Counted from the first letter of the stretch, positions 1 to 9,226 are shown. The stretch is DNA of 61,055 nucleotides from Gemmatimonadota bacterium (GCA_031127085.1 JARIEY010000002.1:1-61055), one strand, 5' to 3'. Program-made: numbers and translations. The notes: generated by a model not told the origin, from the letters alone.

Positions 1-344
1 CCACGGATGTCCCCCTCGCCGCCCACGGACCAGACGATGTCTGGGTTCGACTCGGCCACGGCCAGAGCGCCGATCGTGCCGCCGAAGTACTTGTCGGTGG
101 CCGGCTGCCAGCTCATCCCACCGTCTACGGTTTTGAAGACGCCACCGCCGGTGGTTCCCATCCAGTACTCGTACGGGCGCTTGGCTGAACCCGCCACGGC
201 CACCGAGCGGCCGCCGCGAAACGGACCAATCTCACGCCACCGAAGGGCGGCGAAGGCCGTGGTGTCGTAGCTCTGCGCGGCAGCGATGGCCGGCAACAGG
301 AGGAGGGCGCCTGCAGCGAACAGGCGACGGGCGATCGACAGCAT
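1..344 (-). CDS. secreted BNR/VPS10-type beta-propeller protein (N-terminal part, cut by window edge)
   Basis: Reading leftward from an ATG at 344, the frame stays open to the window edge, so only about the first 114 residues are present. They begin with a signal peptide (Arg-rich start, Leu/Ala core, end AAAQS), followed by WREIGPFRGGR, GGGVFKTVDGG and SNPDIVWSVGG. Such GGG(V/L)xKTxDGG repeats are typical of the BNR/sortilin-like (VPS10) beta-propeller proteins often annotated as glycosyl hydrolases. The enzyme activity of this family is not established. The product is probably exported. The rest of the gene lies to the left of the window, so total length and C-terminal domains are unknown. 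Confidence 0.75.
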   Translation of the reverse strand, partial: MLSIARRLFAAGALLLLPAIAAAQSYDTTAFAALRWREIGPFRGGRSVAVAGSAKRPYEYWMGTTGGGVFKTVDGGMSWQPATDKYFGGTIGALAVAESNPDIVWSVGGEGDIR

Positions 345-482
345 GATTACCTCTCGTGGGGCGGGCCACAGGGAGACCAGCGCCGACAGCACAGGTCGGC
401 AGGTCGTCGTACATTCACTAAAGTTGGTGACTCGCGCCCTCCACGGCGAGAGACCCCCCCCCACATTCCACCGCCCGCACCA

Positions 483-1427
483 ATGACCACTCGTCCTGCT
501 GTCTTCCCCCTGATTGCCGCCGCCGTCCTGTGGGCCTGTGGAACCTCGGAACAGAAGCCGGCCGCCGACACGGCTGCCGCCACGCCCGCTGGGGCCGAGC
601 GAATCTTCGAGGCGGGTGGAATGAAAACACCGGAGTCCGTGCGCTATGACGCCGCGCAGGATCTCTGGTTTGTCTCGAACATCAACGGCAATCCGTCGCA
701 GAAGGACGGCAACGGCTTCATTGTGCGGTTGACCGCTGACGGCGCGGCCATGGATTCCACGCCATTCATTGAGGGCGGCAAGAAAGGCGTGACGCTCCAC
801 GCACCCAAGGGTCTGGCGATCGTCGGCGATACCATCTGGGTCGCTGACATCGATGCCGTGCGTGCGTTCAACACCAAGACGGGCACTCCAGTCGCTTCCG
901 TCGACATCAAGGGCTCCACATTCCTCAACGATGTCGCCGCCGGGCCCGATGGATCGATCTACATCACCGATACCGGCATTCGCTTCGACGAGAAGGGACA
1001 GCTGTCGCATCCTGGCCCCGACCGCGTGGTGCAGGTGATCGGGCGGCAATTCAAGCAGGTGACGGCATTTGCAGGCCAGCAGGGGCCCAACGGCATCGCC
1101 TACGATTCAGCCGGCGGCCGCTTCCTCATCAACGCGTTCACCACGAAGGGTTTCTTCGCGTGGAAGGTGGGGCAGGCGACGCCGGACTCCATTGGTCTTG
1201 GCGCGGGCGATGCGGATGGCCTGGAGATACTCGCCGATGGACGCGCCGTGTACACCAGCTGGGTGGATTCGTCGTTGAGCGTGTTCGCCAATGGCACCTC
1301 GTCCACCCTGATGAAGGGCCTGCCCAATCCGGCGGACATCGGCGTGGACGCAAAGCGACAGCGGGTCGCGGTGCCATTGTTCAACGATGGCAAGGTCGTC
1401 TTCGTGAAGCTGGGGAGCACGCCATAG
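483..1427 (+). CDS. SMP-30/gluconolactonase-like beta-propeller lipoprotein
   Basis: The product has 314 residues. The first 20 form a lipoprotein-type signal with a cysteine at 19 (LWAC), followed by an Ala/Thr-rich linker. The rest reads as a six-bladed propeller of the SMP-30/gluconolactonase/NHL type: repeated short strands with TPESVRYD, APKGLAIVGDTIWVAD, LNDVAAGPDGSIYITD and GPNGIAYDSAGGRFLIN. Family members bind divalent metal and hydrolyse lactones, but many are simply sensory propellers, and I cannot assign a substrate. It lies 119 bases upstream of another propeller lipoprotein on the same strand and may be co-transcribed with it. Confidence 0.75.
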   Translation: MTTRPAVFPLIAAAVLWACGTSEQKPAADTAAATPAGAERIFEAGGMKTPESVRYDAAQDLWFVSNINGNPSQKDGNGFIVRLTADGAAMDSTPFIEGGKKGVTLHAPKGLAIVGDTIWVADIDAVRAFNTKTGTPVASVDIKGSTFLNDVAAGPDGSIYITDTGIRFDEKGQLSHPGPDRVVQVIGRQFKQVTAFAGQQGPNGIAYDSAGGRFLINAFTTKGFFAWKVGQATPDSIGLGAGDADGLEILADGRAVYTSWVDSSLSVFANGTSSTLMKGLPNPADIGVDAKRQRVAVPLFNDGKVVFVKLGSTP

Positions 1428-1546
1428 CGCATTGGAGTATGGGGGCCGCTGATGGGCGGCCCCTTCCTCGCGGAGGACGTCCTGTCGCTCCGCCAAACAC
1501 TGTCTGCTGCTGACCGTTCACCGACTACCGCTCACCGCCTCTTTTC

Positions 1547-4009
1547 ATGCGCCTCGCTCTTGCCACTGTCCTTCTTGTCGCGGCCTGCGGCACGAATACG
1601 TCATCCAAGCCGACAGCGGCTTCACTCGACGAAGGTCCCAAGCGCCTCCCCACAGGTCGCACCCTCGACCCAGCGGGAACGGTTTGGCCGGTCGGCTCGA
1701 TGCCGTTGGCCATGACGCTCTCGCCGAGCGGCCGTGAGGTGGTGGTGCTGCTGAACGGATGGCGAGAGCAGGGGGTGCAGGTCGTCGACCGCGCCACGGG
1801 ACGCATTGTGCAGACGCTGCCACAGGCGGCGGCCTTCCTCGGGCTCGCGTTCTCGCCCGATGGCCGTACGCTCTACACGAGCGGCGGCAATCAGGATGTG
1901 GTCTATCGCTACGCCTGGTCGGACGGGCGCGCAACGCTCACCGACTCAATCATCATCGAACCGAAAGCGGTGGGGAAGAACGGGAAGCGCTATCCGGCGG
2001 GGCTTGCCCTCTCCCCCGACGGGGCGCGGATGTATGTCGCCGAGAATCTCACCGACTCGCTCGCCGTGGTCGACCTGGCCACGGCGCGCGTGATTCAGCG
2101 GTTTGGTGTCGAGCGGTATCCCTATGGCGTGGTGGCGGACGCTCAGGGCGGAGTCTACGTGTCGTCGTGGGGCGGCTCGACGGTCGCGGCTTTCACCGCT
2201 ACCGCATCGGGCCTCACCCGCGCCGGGCGGATGCCGGCCGGACGCCACCCGTCCGCGATGGTGCTGAACCGCGATGGCTCGCGGCTCTTCGTCACCTCCG
2301 GATCCACTGATCGCATCGCCGTGCTTGATCCACGCCGGCGGCGCGTCATCACCAGCATCGTCGTCACCCCGCCCGGCGGCCCGGGAGAAGGGTCGACCCC
2401 CAACGCGATGTCGCTCTCCGAGGACGGTCGCCGGCTGTTCGTCGCCGAGGCCGACAACAACGCGGTGGCCATTATCGACCTCGCGGCGGCCACGGCCAAC
2501 GTTCCCGGTGCGGCTGGTGCCGACACCGTAGCTGGGCGTGTTCCGGTGGAGTGGTACCCCACGGCGGTGATCGCGCGCGGAGATACGATCCTCACGCTCA
2601 CTGGCAAGGGAAGCGGCACGGGACCCAACCTCGGCGGCCCAACGCCCGGGCGCGGCCGCAACGACGAAGGCTTTGATGACCGGCAGTACACACTGGGACA
2701 GACCACCGGCTCGCTGGTGACCACGCTGGTGGCCAAGGCCGGCGGCGGAGAGCTCGCGCCACTGACGGCGCGTGTTGCGCGGGCGAACCGCTGGGGACAG
2801 GCGCGGACGGCCTTCGCCTATCCGCCCATCGAGCACGTCATCTACATCATCAAGGAGAATCGCACCTACGATCAGGTGCTGGGCGATCTCCCGCAGGGCG
2901 ACGGCGACACCTCGCTGGTCTTCTTTCCGCGCGCTGTCTCGCCCAATCACCACGCGCTCGCCGAACGATTCGGCCTTTTCGACCGCTTCTTCGTGAACGC
3001 CGAGGTCAGCCCCGACGGCCATAACTGGTCGATGGCGGCCTACACGACGGACTACCTGCAGAAGACGGTGCCGTCCAACTACTCGGGGCGAGGGCGCACT
3101 TACGACTGGGAAGGAACCAACCGCGGCCGCGAGCCGGAGAACGACGATGACGTGGCCGAGCCGGCCAACGGGTACCTGTGGAATCTCGCGCAGCGCGCGG
3201 GGATCTCATTCCGCAATTTTGGCGAGTTCGTCATTCCCGCCGACGTCGACCGCGACGATCCAATGCCTGCCGGCTACAAGGGCAACAAGCCGTTCCTGCG
3301 CGCGCATACGAACCCGAACTATCCGTCCTACGACCTCAAGATCCGCGACCAGAAGCGTGCCGATGTCTGGCTCGCCGAGTTCGGGCAATGGGTGCAGCGG
3401 GGAAGCATGCCGCGCCTGCAGATCATGCGGTTGCCCAACGACCATACGTCGGGCGCGCGCGCCGATGCACCCACGCCGCGCGCGCATATGGCAGACAATG
3501 ATCTGGCGTTGGGTCGCGTGATTGAGGCGCTGTCGCGCTCGCCGTTCTGGAAGAACACCGCCGTGTTCGTGCTGGAAGATGACGCGCAGAACGGTCCCGA
3601 TCATGTCGATTCGCATCGGTCACCGTTCTACGTGATCTCCCCGTGGGCCGCCGGCGGTGTCTTTCATCGGTTCACAAATACCACCGACGCGCTGCTGACG
3701 ATCGAGGAGATTCTTGGCCTGGGGTCGTTGTCACAGTTCGACCATTTCGGACGTCCGCTCCGCGAGATCTGGCGTAGCACCCCTGACCTGCGCCCCTACA
3801 CCGCCCTCGTGCCGGCGGTGAATCTCGATGAGGTCAATCCGCACGGCACCCGCGACGCGCGGGAGTCGGCGCTGCTCGACCTGCGCTTCGAGGATGTGGC
3901 GGAAGAGGAACCCTTTAACCGCATTCTCTGGCGCACCATCAAGGGCCCCACGGTACCGTACCCGGGAACTCGGCGCATCCCGTTGCTCGAGCTCGCTCGC
4001 ACCAAGTGA
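1547..4009 (+). CDS. YncE-like beta-propeller fused to phosphoesterase domain, lipoprotein
   Basis: The product has 820 residues. The signal peptide ends in a clear lipobox (LVAAC, cysteine 14). Residues about 40-370 are a YncE/YVTN-type propeller with repeated LSPDGxRxY units. From about residue 425 a phosphoesterase-family (PF04185, alkaline/acid phosphatase superfamily) domain begins, with HVIYIIKENRTYDQVLGD near 437 and NDHTSG and EDDAQNGPDHVDSHR further on, which are the metal-binding segments of this fold. The architecture is known as bifunctional YncE family/alkaline phosphatase family protein; the natural substrate is unknown. It should sit on a membrane facing the periplasm. The stop codon overlaps the next gene's GTG start (GTGA), so translation is probably coupled. 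Confidence 0.85.
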   Translation: MRLALATVLLVAACGTNTSSKPTAASLDEGPKRLPTGRTLDPAGTVWPVGSMPLAMTLSPSGREVVVLLNGWREQGVQVVDRATGRIVQTLPQAAAFLGLAFSPDGRTLYTSGGNQDVVYRYAWSDGRATLTDSIIIEPKAVGKNGKRYPAGLALSPDGARMYVAENLTDSLAVVDLATARVIQRFGVERYPYGVVADAQGGVYVSSWGGSTVAAFTATASGLTRAGRMPAGRHPSAMVLNRDGSRLFVTSGSTDRIAVLDPRRRRVITSIVVTPPGGPGEGSTPNAMSLSEDGRRLFVAEADNNAVAIIDLAAATANVPGAAGADTVAGRVPVEWYPTAVIARGDTILTLTGKGSGTGPNLGGPTPGRGRNDEGFDDRQYTLGQTTGSLVTTLVAKAGGGELAPLTARVARANRWGQARTAFAYPPIEHVIYIIKENRTYDQVLGDLPQGDGDTSLVFFPRAVSPNHHALAERFGLFDRFFVNAEVSPDGHNWSMAAYTTDYLQKTVPSNYSGRGRTYDWEGTNRGREPENDDDVAEPANGYLWNLAQRAGISFRNFGEFVIPADVDRDDPMPAGYKGNKPFLRAHTNPNYPSYDLKIRDQKRADVWLAEFGQWVQRGSMPRLQIMRLPNDHTSGARADAPTPRAHMADNDLALGRVIEALSRSPFWKNTAVFVLEDDAQNGPDHVDSHRSPFYVISPWAAGGVFHRFTNTTDALLTIEEILGLGSLSQFDHFGRPLREIWRSTPDLRPYTALVPAVNLDEVNPHGTRDARESALLDLRFEDVAEEEPFNRILWRTIKGPTVPYPGTRRIPLLELARTK

Positions 4010-5037
4010 TCCTACGCCGCTGGGCGTTGGTTGCCCTGTCGTTTCTCGCGGCCATCGCGATTTCCACGTGGATGGCGTGGCGCGGCTGGCAGCACGACGG
4101 CACCGCTCCCGGCTTGCCGTGGCGTGCGCATCTGCTCGCTTTGCTGGTCTTTGCCCTGGAAACCGCCACACGCGCCACGAAAGTGCAATGGGGCGCCAAG
4201 GCGCTGCGCATTCCGCTCAAGTGGTTCACCGCCCTGCGCGTCAGCTTGGGCGGCGACTTCGGCGCGTCCATTACCCCCGCGCGCGCGGGGGCTGAACCCG
4301 CTCGTTTTCTGGTGCTCGCCGAAGCGGGGGTCGCCACGGCCCCGGCGCTCCTGATTCTCTTCTTTGAACTCGCGCTCGAGCTCGTGTCGCTGGTGCTCGT
4401 CTGCGGCGTACTCGCGGTCTTTACCGACGGCGGCGCGCTCGCCGGTGGAATGATCGGCGTCATTGGCGGCTACGCGATGTTCGTCATCGGCTTGGCAGCG
4501 GTGGCCTTCGCGCTGGCGGGGCGACGCCCGGTCGGACCACCGCCGCGCTGGCTGCGCGCCCTGGGCATCCACGCCGGACGCTGGCGGGCCATTCGCCGCG
4601 CATTGCGCCACATCCGTAGTGGGATGGAGGGCGTGCGTGATGCGCGCGCCGGTGCGATGACGGTTGCCTTTGGGCTCTCGCTCGCGCACGTGGCTCTTCG
4701 ACTCGCCGTGCTTCCCGCCCTGATCTATGGGGCGGGGCTCACCGCGCCGTGGATGCCACTCGTGGTCTGGCCGCTGTTGTTGCTGTACGGCGGCGCGGTC
4801 GCGCCGGCCCCTGGGGGCGGCGGAGCGATGGAAGTGGGATTCTCACTGGGCCTGCGCCACGTGCTCGACCCATCCGCGCTTGCCGGTGCCCTGATCTGGT
4901 GGCGATTCTACTCGTTCTACATCTATCTCATCGCGGGCGCGATCGTCGCAGGCAGCACCGTCGTACGCGCCATCACCGGAACCCGACGCTCCTCCCCCCG
5001 TGACTCCTCTCCGCCCGTTCACCGCCCCGTGGGCTGA
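4006..5037 (+). CDS. flippase-like (UPF0104 / LPG synthase TM) integral membrane protein
   Basis: The product has 343 residues with about eight hydrophobic segments from the N-terminus to residue 325. The motif FGASITPARAGAEPARF near residue 85 is the signature of the UPF0104/lysylphosphatidylglycerol synthase transmembrane family (PF03706, also called flippase-like domain). The catalytic acyl-transferase half of MprF is absent, so this is a membrane-only member; such proteins are suspected of lipid or lipid-linked sugar translocation, without proof for most. The GTG start overlaps the stop of the phosphoesterase gene, and its own 3' end overlaps the following gene by 38 bases, so the three are one transcription unit. 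Confidence 0.8.
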   Translation: MILRRWALVALSFLAAIAISTWMAWRGWQHDGTAPGLPWRAHLLALLVFALETATRATKVQWGAKALRIPLKWFTALRVSLGGDFGASITPARAGAEPARFLVLAEAGVATAPALLILFFELALELVSLVLVCGVLAVFTDGGALAGGMIGVIGGYAMFVIGLAAVAFALAGRRPVGPPPRWLRALGIHAGRWRAIRRALRHIRSGMEGVRDARAGAMTVAFGLSLAHVALRLAVLPALIYGAGLTAPWMPLVVWPLLLLYGGAVAPAPGGGGAMEVGFSLGLRHVLDPSALAGALIWWRFYSFYIYLIAGAIVAGSTVVRAITGTRRSSPRDSSPPVHRPVG

Positions 5038-5425
5038 CGCGCTCCGCGCGGCCATCTCCGCTGACGCAGGGTATCGCGCGGTCGCTGCCAACTGGACGTG
5101 GCCGGTCGCGCTCGTGCTCGAAGCAGCCCCCGAGTTGGGCTACGCCTCCGACGTGGCCGTCGAGTTTGACCTGGATCGCGGCGACTGCACGGCGGTGCGC
5201 GTCTCGGAACCGCAGGCGGTTACGGCACCGTTCGTACTGCGCGCGCCGTACACGGTGTGGAAACGGATCGTGCGCGGCACGCTCGATCCGGTGATGGCCG
5301 TCGCCCTGCGGCAGGTGGCGCTGCAGGGTTCGCTCAGTACGCTCATGATGCATGCCGCATCCGCCAAGGCGTTGGTCGCCTGCGCGCGCGGCGTGCCCAC
5401 CCGTTTCCCAGACGAGAGCGACTGA
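5000..5425 (+). CDS. SCP-2 sterol transfer family-like protein
   Basis: A 141-residue product from a GTG start inside the end of the flippase-like gene. The pattern fits the SCP-2 fold: an N-terminal helix (WADALRAAISAD), strands around VALVLEAAPELGYASDVAVEFDL, then VWKRIVRGTLDPVMAVALRQVALQGSLSTLMMH, which resembles the usual SCP-2 ending where a W...G..dP...l..g...l.G..s.l helix closes the lipid-binding pocket. SCP-2 proteins bind lipids or acyl-CoA. No signal peptide is seen, so it is cytosolic. The pairing with a membrane lipid-handling protein is suggestive but functionally unproven. Confidence 0.65.
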   Translation: MTPLRPFTAPWADALRAAISADAGYRAVAANWTWPVALVLEAAPELGYASDVAVEFDLDRGDCTAVRVSEPQAVTAPFVLRAPYTVWKRIVRGTLDPVMAVALRQVALQGSLSTLMMHAASAKALVACARGVPTRFPDESD

Positions 5426-5431
5426 CGTCGC

Positions 5432-6472
5432 CTAGGGTGCAGGACACGGCGCGACCGTCGCAACGACCGCGACCGCGCCGCTTCCGTCGGCCGCCGACGT
5501 CATTGCCCCACGCCGGGTGCCATCGTGCACAATCACCCAGGCGCGCAACGTTGATGTCCCTTGCGTTGACGTCCCCTGCACCGCCTGCAACCGCAGCGTG
5601 TCACCGTCCGCACGCACGGCACGCATGATGACCACGGCGTTCGGCGTCTGCACCGCACGAACCTCATAACAGCCGCCCGAGACGGCCGGCGGTGCCAGGC
5701 CCACGGCTCCAACGCGCAACGCACTCACCGCGCTCTTCGCGCTGTTCGCGCTGTTCGCGCTGTTCGCGCTGTTCGCGCTCGTCTCACGACGCGCCCCTCC
5801 GTCGGTCGGCTCGAGCATCGTCCGGGCCTGCGGAACCGCGGCATCGGCAGTCGGGGGAGCGGATGCAAATGCCCGCACCGCGCCCTGCGACGCCTCTCGC
5901 GTCTCGGCAGGTGGCGGCGGTGCTGGCGCGGGCGACGCCAGAGGATCCGGACTCACTGCCTTTGGCGCGGCAGCAGCCATAGGCGTCGGACGAGGAACGT
6001 TCGCGGCAATCGCAGCGGGCGCCACCGTCGTAGCAGGCGCGGCAGGCAGCGCTTCGGGCAGCGCTTCGGGCAGCGCTTCGGGCAGCGCTTCGGGCAGCGC
6101 TTCGGGTAACGCTTCGGGTAACGCTTCGGGCAACGCCTGTTCAACACGCGGCGGGCTCGCCACGGGCAGAGGCGCGCGCTGCAACACCAGTGCACTGCCG
6201 CCCGCCACCAAAACGATCGCCGCGGCCGCCTTGGTCCACCACGGCATCCGCCGACGCGACGGCGCGGTCGCGCGCGGCGGAATCACACCCGTCGGTACCT
6301 GATCGAGCGCCGAAAGAATGCGCGACGACGCCGCCACCAGCCCGCGCGCTTCCGCCACCGCAGCCCCCCACTCCGCATCAGTCGTCGCCAACTGCTCGAT
6401 CCGTGCCGCCTCTTCGGGCGTCAACTGACCGTCGAGCCAAGCGTGAATCAGCCCTTCATCAGGACGCGGCAT
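5432..6472 (-). CDS. anti-sigma factor-like transmembrane protein with in-frame tandem repeats
   Basis: Start chosen at the ATG at 6472, which overlaps the end of the sigma-factor gene by 14 bases; a longer upstream frame only shadows that gene. The 346-residue product opens with an anti-sigma-type helix (HAWLDGQLTPEEAARIEQ) but lacks the Cys/His zinc site. One membrane segment spans about 79-98. The outer part is Pro/Ala-rich, with seven ALPE repeats (about residues 113-140) and a SAN repeat block (about 233-250). The C-terminal 100 residues form a compact domain (GGCYEVRAVQTPNAVVIMRAV). Role inferred from position and topology: membrane tether that holds the adjacent ECF sigma factor. Confidence 0.7.
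   Translation of the reverse strand: MPRPDEGLIHAWLDGQLTPEEAARIEQLATTDAEWGAAVAEARGLVAASSRILSALDQVPTGVIPPRATAPSRRRMPWWTKAAAAIVLVAGGSALVLQRAPLPVASPPRVEQALPEALPEALPEALPEALPEALPEALPEALPAAPATTVAPAAIAANVPRPTPMAAAAPKAVSPDPLASPAPAPPPPAETREASQGAVRAFASAPPTADAAVPQARTMLEPTDGGARRETSANSANSANSANSAKSAVSALRVGAVGLAPPAVSGGCYEVRAVQTPNAVVIMRAVRADGDTLRLQAVQGTSTQGTSTLRAWVIVHDGTRRGAMTSAADGSGAVAVVATVAPCPAP
5735..5779 (-). repeat. 9-bp tandem repeat encoding (SAN)n
   Basis: Four identical copies of gttcgcgct at 5744-5779 preceded by one variant (cttcgcgct) at 5735-5743. In the anti-sigma gene on the other strand they encode Ser-Ala-Asn repeats. The unit is a multiple of three, so copy-number change would keep the frame. 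Confidence 0.9.
6045..6128 (-). repeat. 12-bp tandem repeat encoding (ALPE)7
   Basis: Seven head-to-tail 12-base units: five identical ggcagcgcttcg followed by two ggtaacgcttcg, grading into a diverged eighth. They encode seven ALPE units just after the membrane span of the anti-sigma-like protein. Near-identity at the DNA level points to recent slippage expansion. The frame is preserved at any copy number. Confidence 0.9.
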
Positions 6473-6977
6473 GATTCCCCCGCTGCGCGCGCACCGCCAC
6501 CTGCGCCTCGTACAACTCAGCCAGGCGACGGCGCGCGCGTGAAAGTGTCGTTCCCACCGATCCCACGGCGATGCCCAGGATCTCCGCGATCTCCGGATAA
6601 TCGAGCCCTTCCTCGCGCAGCAGCAGCGCCTGTCGGTCCCGCTCGGCCAGCGCATCGAGCGCGCGCCGCGCGTCGGCCGCATCGAGCGTGCGCTCCATTG
6701 CCACGTCCGGCCCTTCCACCTGCGCCTCGCGCTGCTCCGCGGCCAACAGTTCCAGGTGCCGGCGGCGGCGAATGTCTTTGCGTGCCTCGTCCCGCACCAG
6801 ATTGGTGGCCACCGCAAAGAGCCACGAACGCTCGTTCACGATCGTCTCCTGCCGCAGCGCCCGCACGAACGTCTCTTGGGCAATCTCTTCCGCCCAATCG
6901 CGATCTCCCAGCCGGCGCGTGAGGTAGCGCACGAGGGCCGCGTGGTACGTCAGAAAGAGGCGTTCGGTGTCGGACAT
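6459..6977 (-). CDS. ECF RNA polymerase sigma factor
   Basis: The 172-residue product has both conserved halves of an ECF sigma factor. Region 2 includes RDWAEEIAQETFVRALR and WLFAVATNLVRDEARKDIRRRR (core binding and -10 recognition). Region 4 includes ALAERDRQALLLREEGLDYPEIAEILGIAVGSVGTTLSRARRRL, a helix-turn-helix for the -35 element. The ATG at 6977 is used here; an in-frame GTG nine bases upstream is possible. The start is only five bases from the stop of the VIT/VWA gene, and the 3' end overlaps the anti-sigma gene, so the three form an operon and the downstream protein is the likely partner. Confidence 0.9.
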   Translation of the reverse strand: MSDTERLFLTYHAALVRYLTRRLGDRDWAEEIAQETFVRALRQETIVNERSWLFAVATNLVRDEARKDIRRRRHLELLAAEQREAQVEGPDVAMERTLDAADARRALDALAERDRQALLLREEGLDYPEIAEILGIAVGSVGTTLSRARRRLAELYEAQVAVRAQRGNHAAS

Positions 6978-6982
6978 TGTGA

Positions 6983-9226
6983 TCACCAATCTCGCACGAT
7001 CAGTTCCAGCACGCTGGCGCTGACCGTCACGTCGCCCGCTGGGTCCAGGACCAGGATGACGTGGCGCCCGTGCGCCTGCACGCGCTCGCCCAACGCGAAG
7101 ACCTCCTGCAGCGCCGGCACGCGCGCCAGAATCGCAAAGTACGCATCCGAATACGGCTTCACCCGCACCGTGCGCGGCAGCGACGCCGGCACCGGGCCGG
7201 CCACGGGTGCATCCTGCCACACGCTGTCTTTCAGGGTGAACATCCGACCCATCGCATATCGCGTGGCTTCGTGCCGCGCACGCGAGGCCTCGTCCAGCTG
7301 CGCCGTCGTACGCATCGCCCGCTGATCAGCCGCCGCTTTCGCGGCTTCGAAGAGCTGCGCCGGAGGCGGCGCGGCCATAGGCATCACGCGACCGAGTACA
7401 CCCCCAGGCGCCGTGCGCCGAGCCAGATCGGCCGCCGGCAGGTTGGCCGGCTGGTTGGCCGGCAGACTTGTCTGTAGGCCGGCCTGCATCGACGGTTCCA
7501 CCACCAGGTACGACGTCAGTTCGGTTGGAATCCCATACGTGGTCCCCAGCGCGCGCAGTTCGTCGTCCAGTTCACTCGTTGCGCCGTTGCGGCGACGCTC
7601 GGCACTCAACCAACCGACCCGCTGCACCGCCCACAGGCGCGCAATGAATGCGTTCTCTGCGGCACGTCCCGCAAAGTCGGCCGTCGTCGTCCAACGCACG
7701 CGACCGTCCACACCACTGCCTTCGACCGTCACCGTCGCGGCGCGAGGCGTCCCGCGGTAGCGGGCAAACACCGTCAGTTCCTGCCCGGCAAACAGATCCA
7801 GCGCGCCGCCAGGTTGCACGCGGTCGAGGCGCACGCCATCGACTCGGACGCGGAGATCGGTGGCCACGGGATTCGTGAGCCGCTGCGCCACCACGCTCAC
7901 GGCGCGTTCGACGTCTTCCTCCGGGCGAACGAACTGCGCCGTGCCGTGACCACTCAGGGCCAACTGCTCGAGCAGCGCCGCGTTCACATCTACCCCCACC
8001 CCAAAGGTGAAGACGCGCTGACGCCCACGCAGACGCTCGGCGAGCGCCGCAATGCGGTCTGGATTCCGTTCACCAACGGTTGGTGCGCCATCCGTGAGAA
8101 AGAGCACCAAGGGGAGCCTCTCGGACGAGCGCTCACCCTGCAGCGCGGCTTCCAGCGCCCCCGAAATGTTCGTTGATCCTTGGGCTCGCCGTTCGTCAAG
8201 AAACGCCCGTGCGGCCCGGAGATTGGGACCAGTGGCTGCCTGCCACCCGTCGCGGAAGATCGTGACGTCCGTGCTGAAGGCGATCACACGGAAGCGATCC
8301 ATCGGGTGCAGCGCGTTGAGCAGCGCGCGCCCCGCCTGGCGTGCCTGGGCCATCTTCTCGCCACTCATCGAACCCGACACGTCGAGCACGAACGTCACGT
8401 CACGCGGCGTCACCGTACGACTCGCCGGCGGCGGTGCGATGGTGATCATCGCGAAACCGTCGCCGCCCGATGCGCTGTGCGTCAGCACGTGTACCGAACC
8501 AGTCCGTTCGGCACGCACCGGCAGCAGCACCGTCGCCACGCCGCGCACCGCGTCCGCGCGGGCGGTGCGCCACCGGCCCTGATCGTCCGTCGTCAGGCTG
8601 TGCGTCGGCGAGAAGGCGCGCCCAAACTCCCCCGCCGACGGATAGCGCACCTCAAGCGTGCTGCGCGCCGCGTCATCGCCGCGCCGCATCGGCGGACGGT
8701 AGTCGATGCGCACCGCATCGCCCTCGCGGTCGGCAATCGCACGGAACCGCACAATGACGACCTTTTCTTCCCCCGGGGCGATCGGAAAGATCCGGGTGCG
8801 CAGCATCCCCTGCCCCATCCATTCAACGAGCGCCGGATCACGCTGGCGCCGGACAATCTCTTCGTAGATTGCGCGCGCGCGGTCCGCACGCATCGTCTCG
8901 CCGGTCACCATCTCCCCGTCGATGGAGAGCGCCAGGTCTTCAAACGCCGCGCGCGGCGGCAACGGAAGCACATACTCCGTCTCGCCTGGAGTACCACCGA
9001 AATTCACGAACGTCTCGGTGATTTCGTAGCGAAGCACGCGTCCTTGGATGGTCAGCACCGCACGGCTGGAGGTGCGCTGCACCTGCGCCGGGCCGGAGCA
9101 CGGCCGGCGCACCGCGCAGTCGATGCACGGTTCGCAGGGGAGTGGACGCGGCGGAAAACCCGGGCGTGACTGGGCCGACGCAACCACGGGCAGCAGCAGG
9201 GCAAGCAGAATTTCGGGACGACGCAT
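6983..9226 (-). CDS. VIT and von Willebrand factor type A domain protein, exported
   Basis: Start set at the ATG at 9226, which follows a GGAGG ribosome site and opens a clear signal peptide ending in ASAQ; the longer open frame upstream has no such start. The 747-residue product has a VIT domain (about 70-190: EITETFVNFGGTPGETEYVLPLP and an IYEEIVRRQRDPALVEW helix) and a VWA domain (about 290-470) whose metal-ion site DVSGSMSG is intact. A Cys-rich stretch (PCEPCIDC) follows the signal peptide. Such VIT-VWA proteins are exported and of unknown function in bacteria. It heads an operon with an ECF sigma factor, so it may belong to an envelope-stress circuit. Confidence 0.88.
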   Translation of the reverse strand: MRRPEILLALLLPVVASAQSRPGFPPRPLPCEPCIDCAVRRPCSGPAQVQRTSSRAVLTIQGRVLRYEITETFVNFGGTPGETEYVLPLPPRAAFEDLALSIDGEMVTGETMRADRARAIYEEIVRRQRDPALVEWMGQGMLRTRIFPIAPGEEKVVIVRFRAIADREGDAVRIDYRPPMRRGDDAARSTLEVRYPSAGEFGRAFSPTHSLTTDDQGRWRTARADAVRGVATVLLPVRAERTGSVHVLTHSASGGDGFAMITIAPPPASRTVTPRDVTFVLDVSGSMSGEKMAQARQAGRALLNALHPMDRFRVIAFSTDVTIFRDGWQAATGPNLRAARAFLDERRAQGSTNISGALEAALQGERSSERLPLVLFLTDGAPTVGERNPDRIAALAERLRGRQRVFTFGVGVDVNAALLEQLALSGHGTAQFVRPEEDVERAVSVVAQRLTNPVATDLRVRVDGVRLDRVQPGGALDLFAGQELTVFARYRGTPRAATVTVEGSGVDGRVRWTTTADFAGRAAENAFIARLWAVQRVGWLSAERRRNGATSELDDELRALGTTYGIPTELTSYLVVEPSMQAGLQTSLPANQPANLPAADLARRTAPGGVLGRVMPMAAPPPAQLFEAAKAAADQRAMRTTAQLDEASRARHEATRYAMGRMFTLKDSVWQDAPVAGPVPASLPRTVRVKPYSDAYFAILARVPALQEVFALGERVQAHGRHVILVLDPAGDVTVSASVLELIVRDW

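Noticed and set aside
5735-6128. Regular repeats considered as a CRISPR array
   Set aside because: Units are 9 and 12 bp with no spacers and are in frame within a coding gene.
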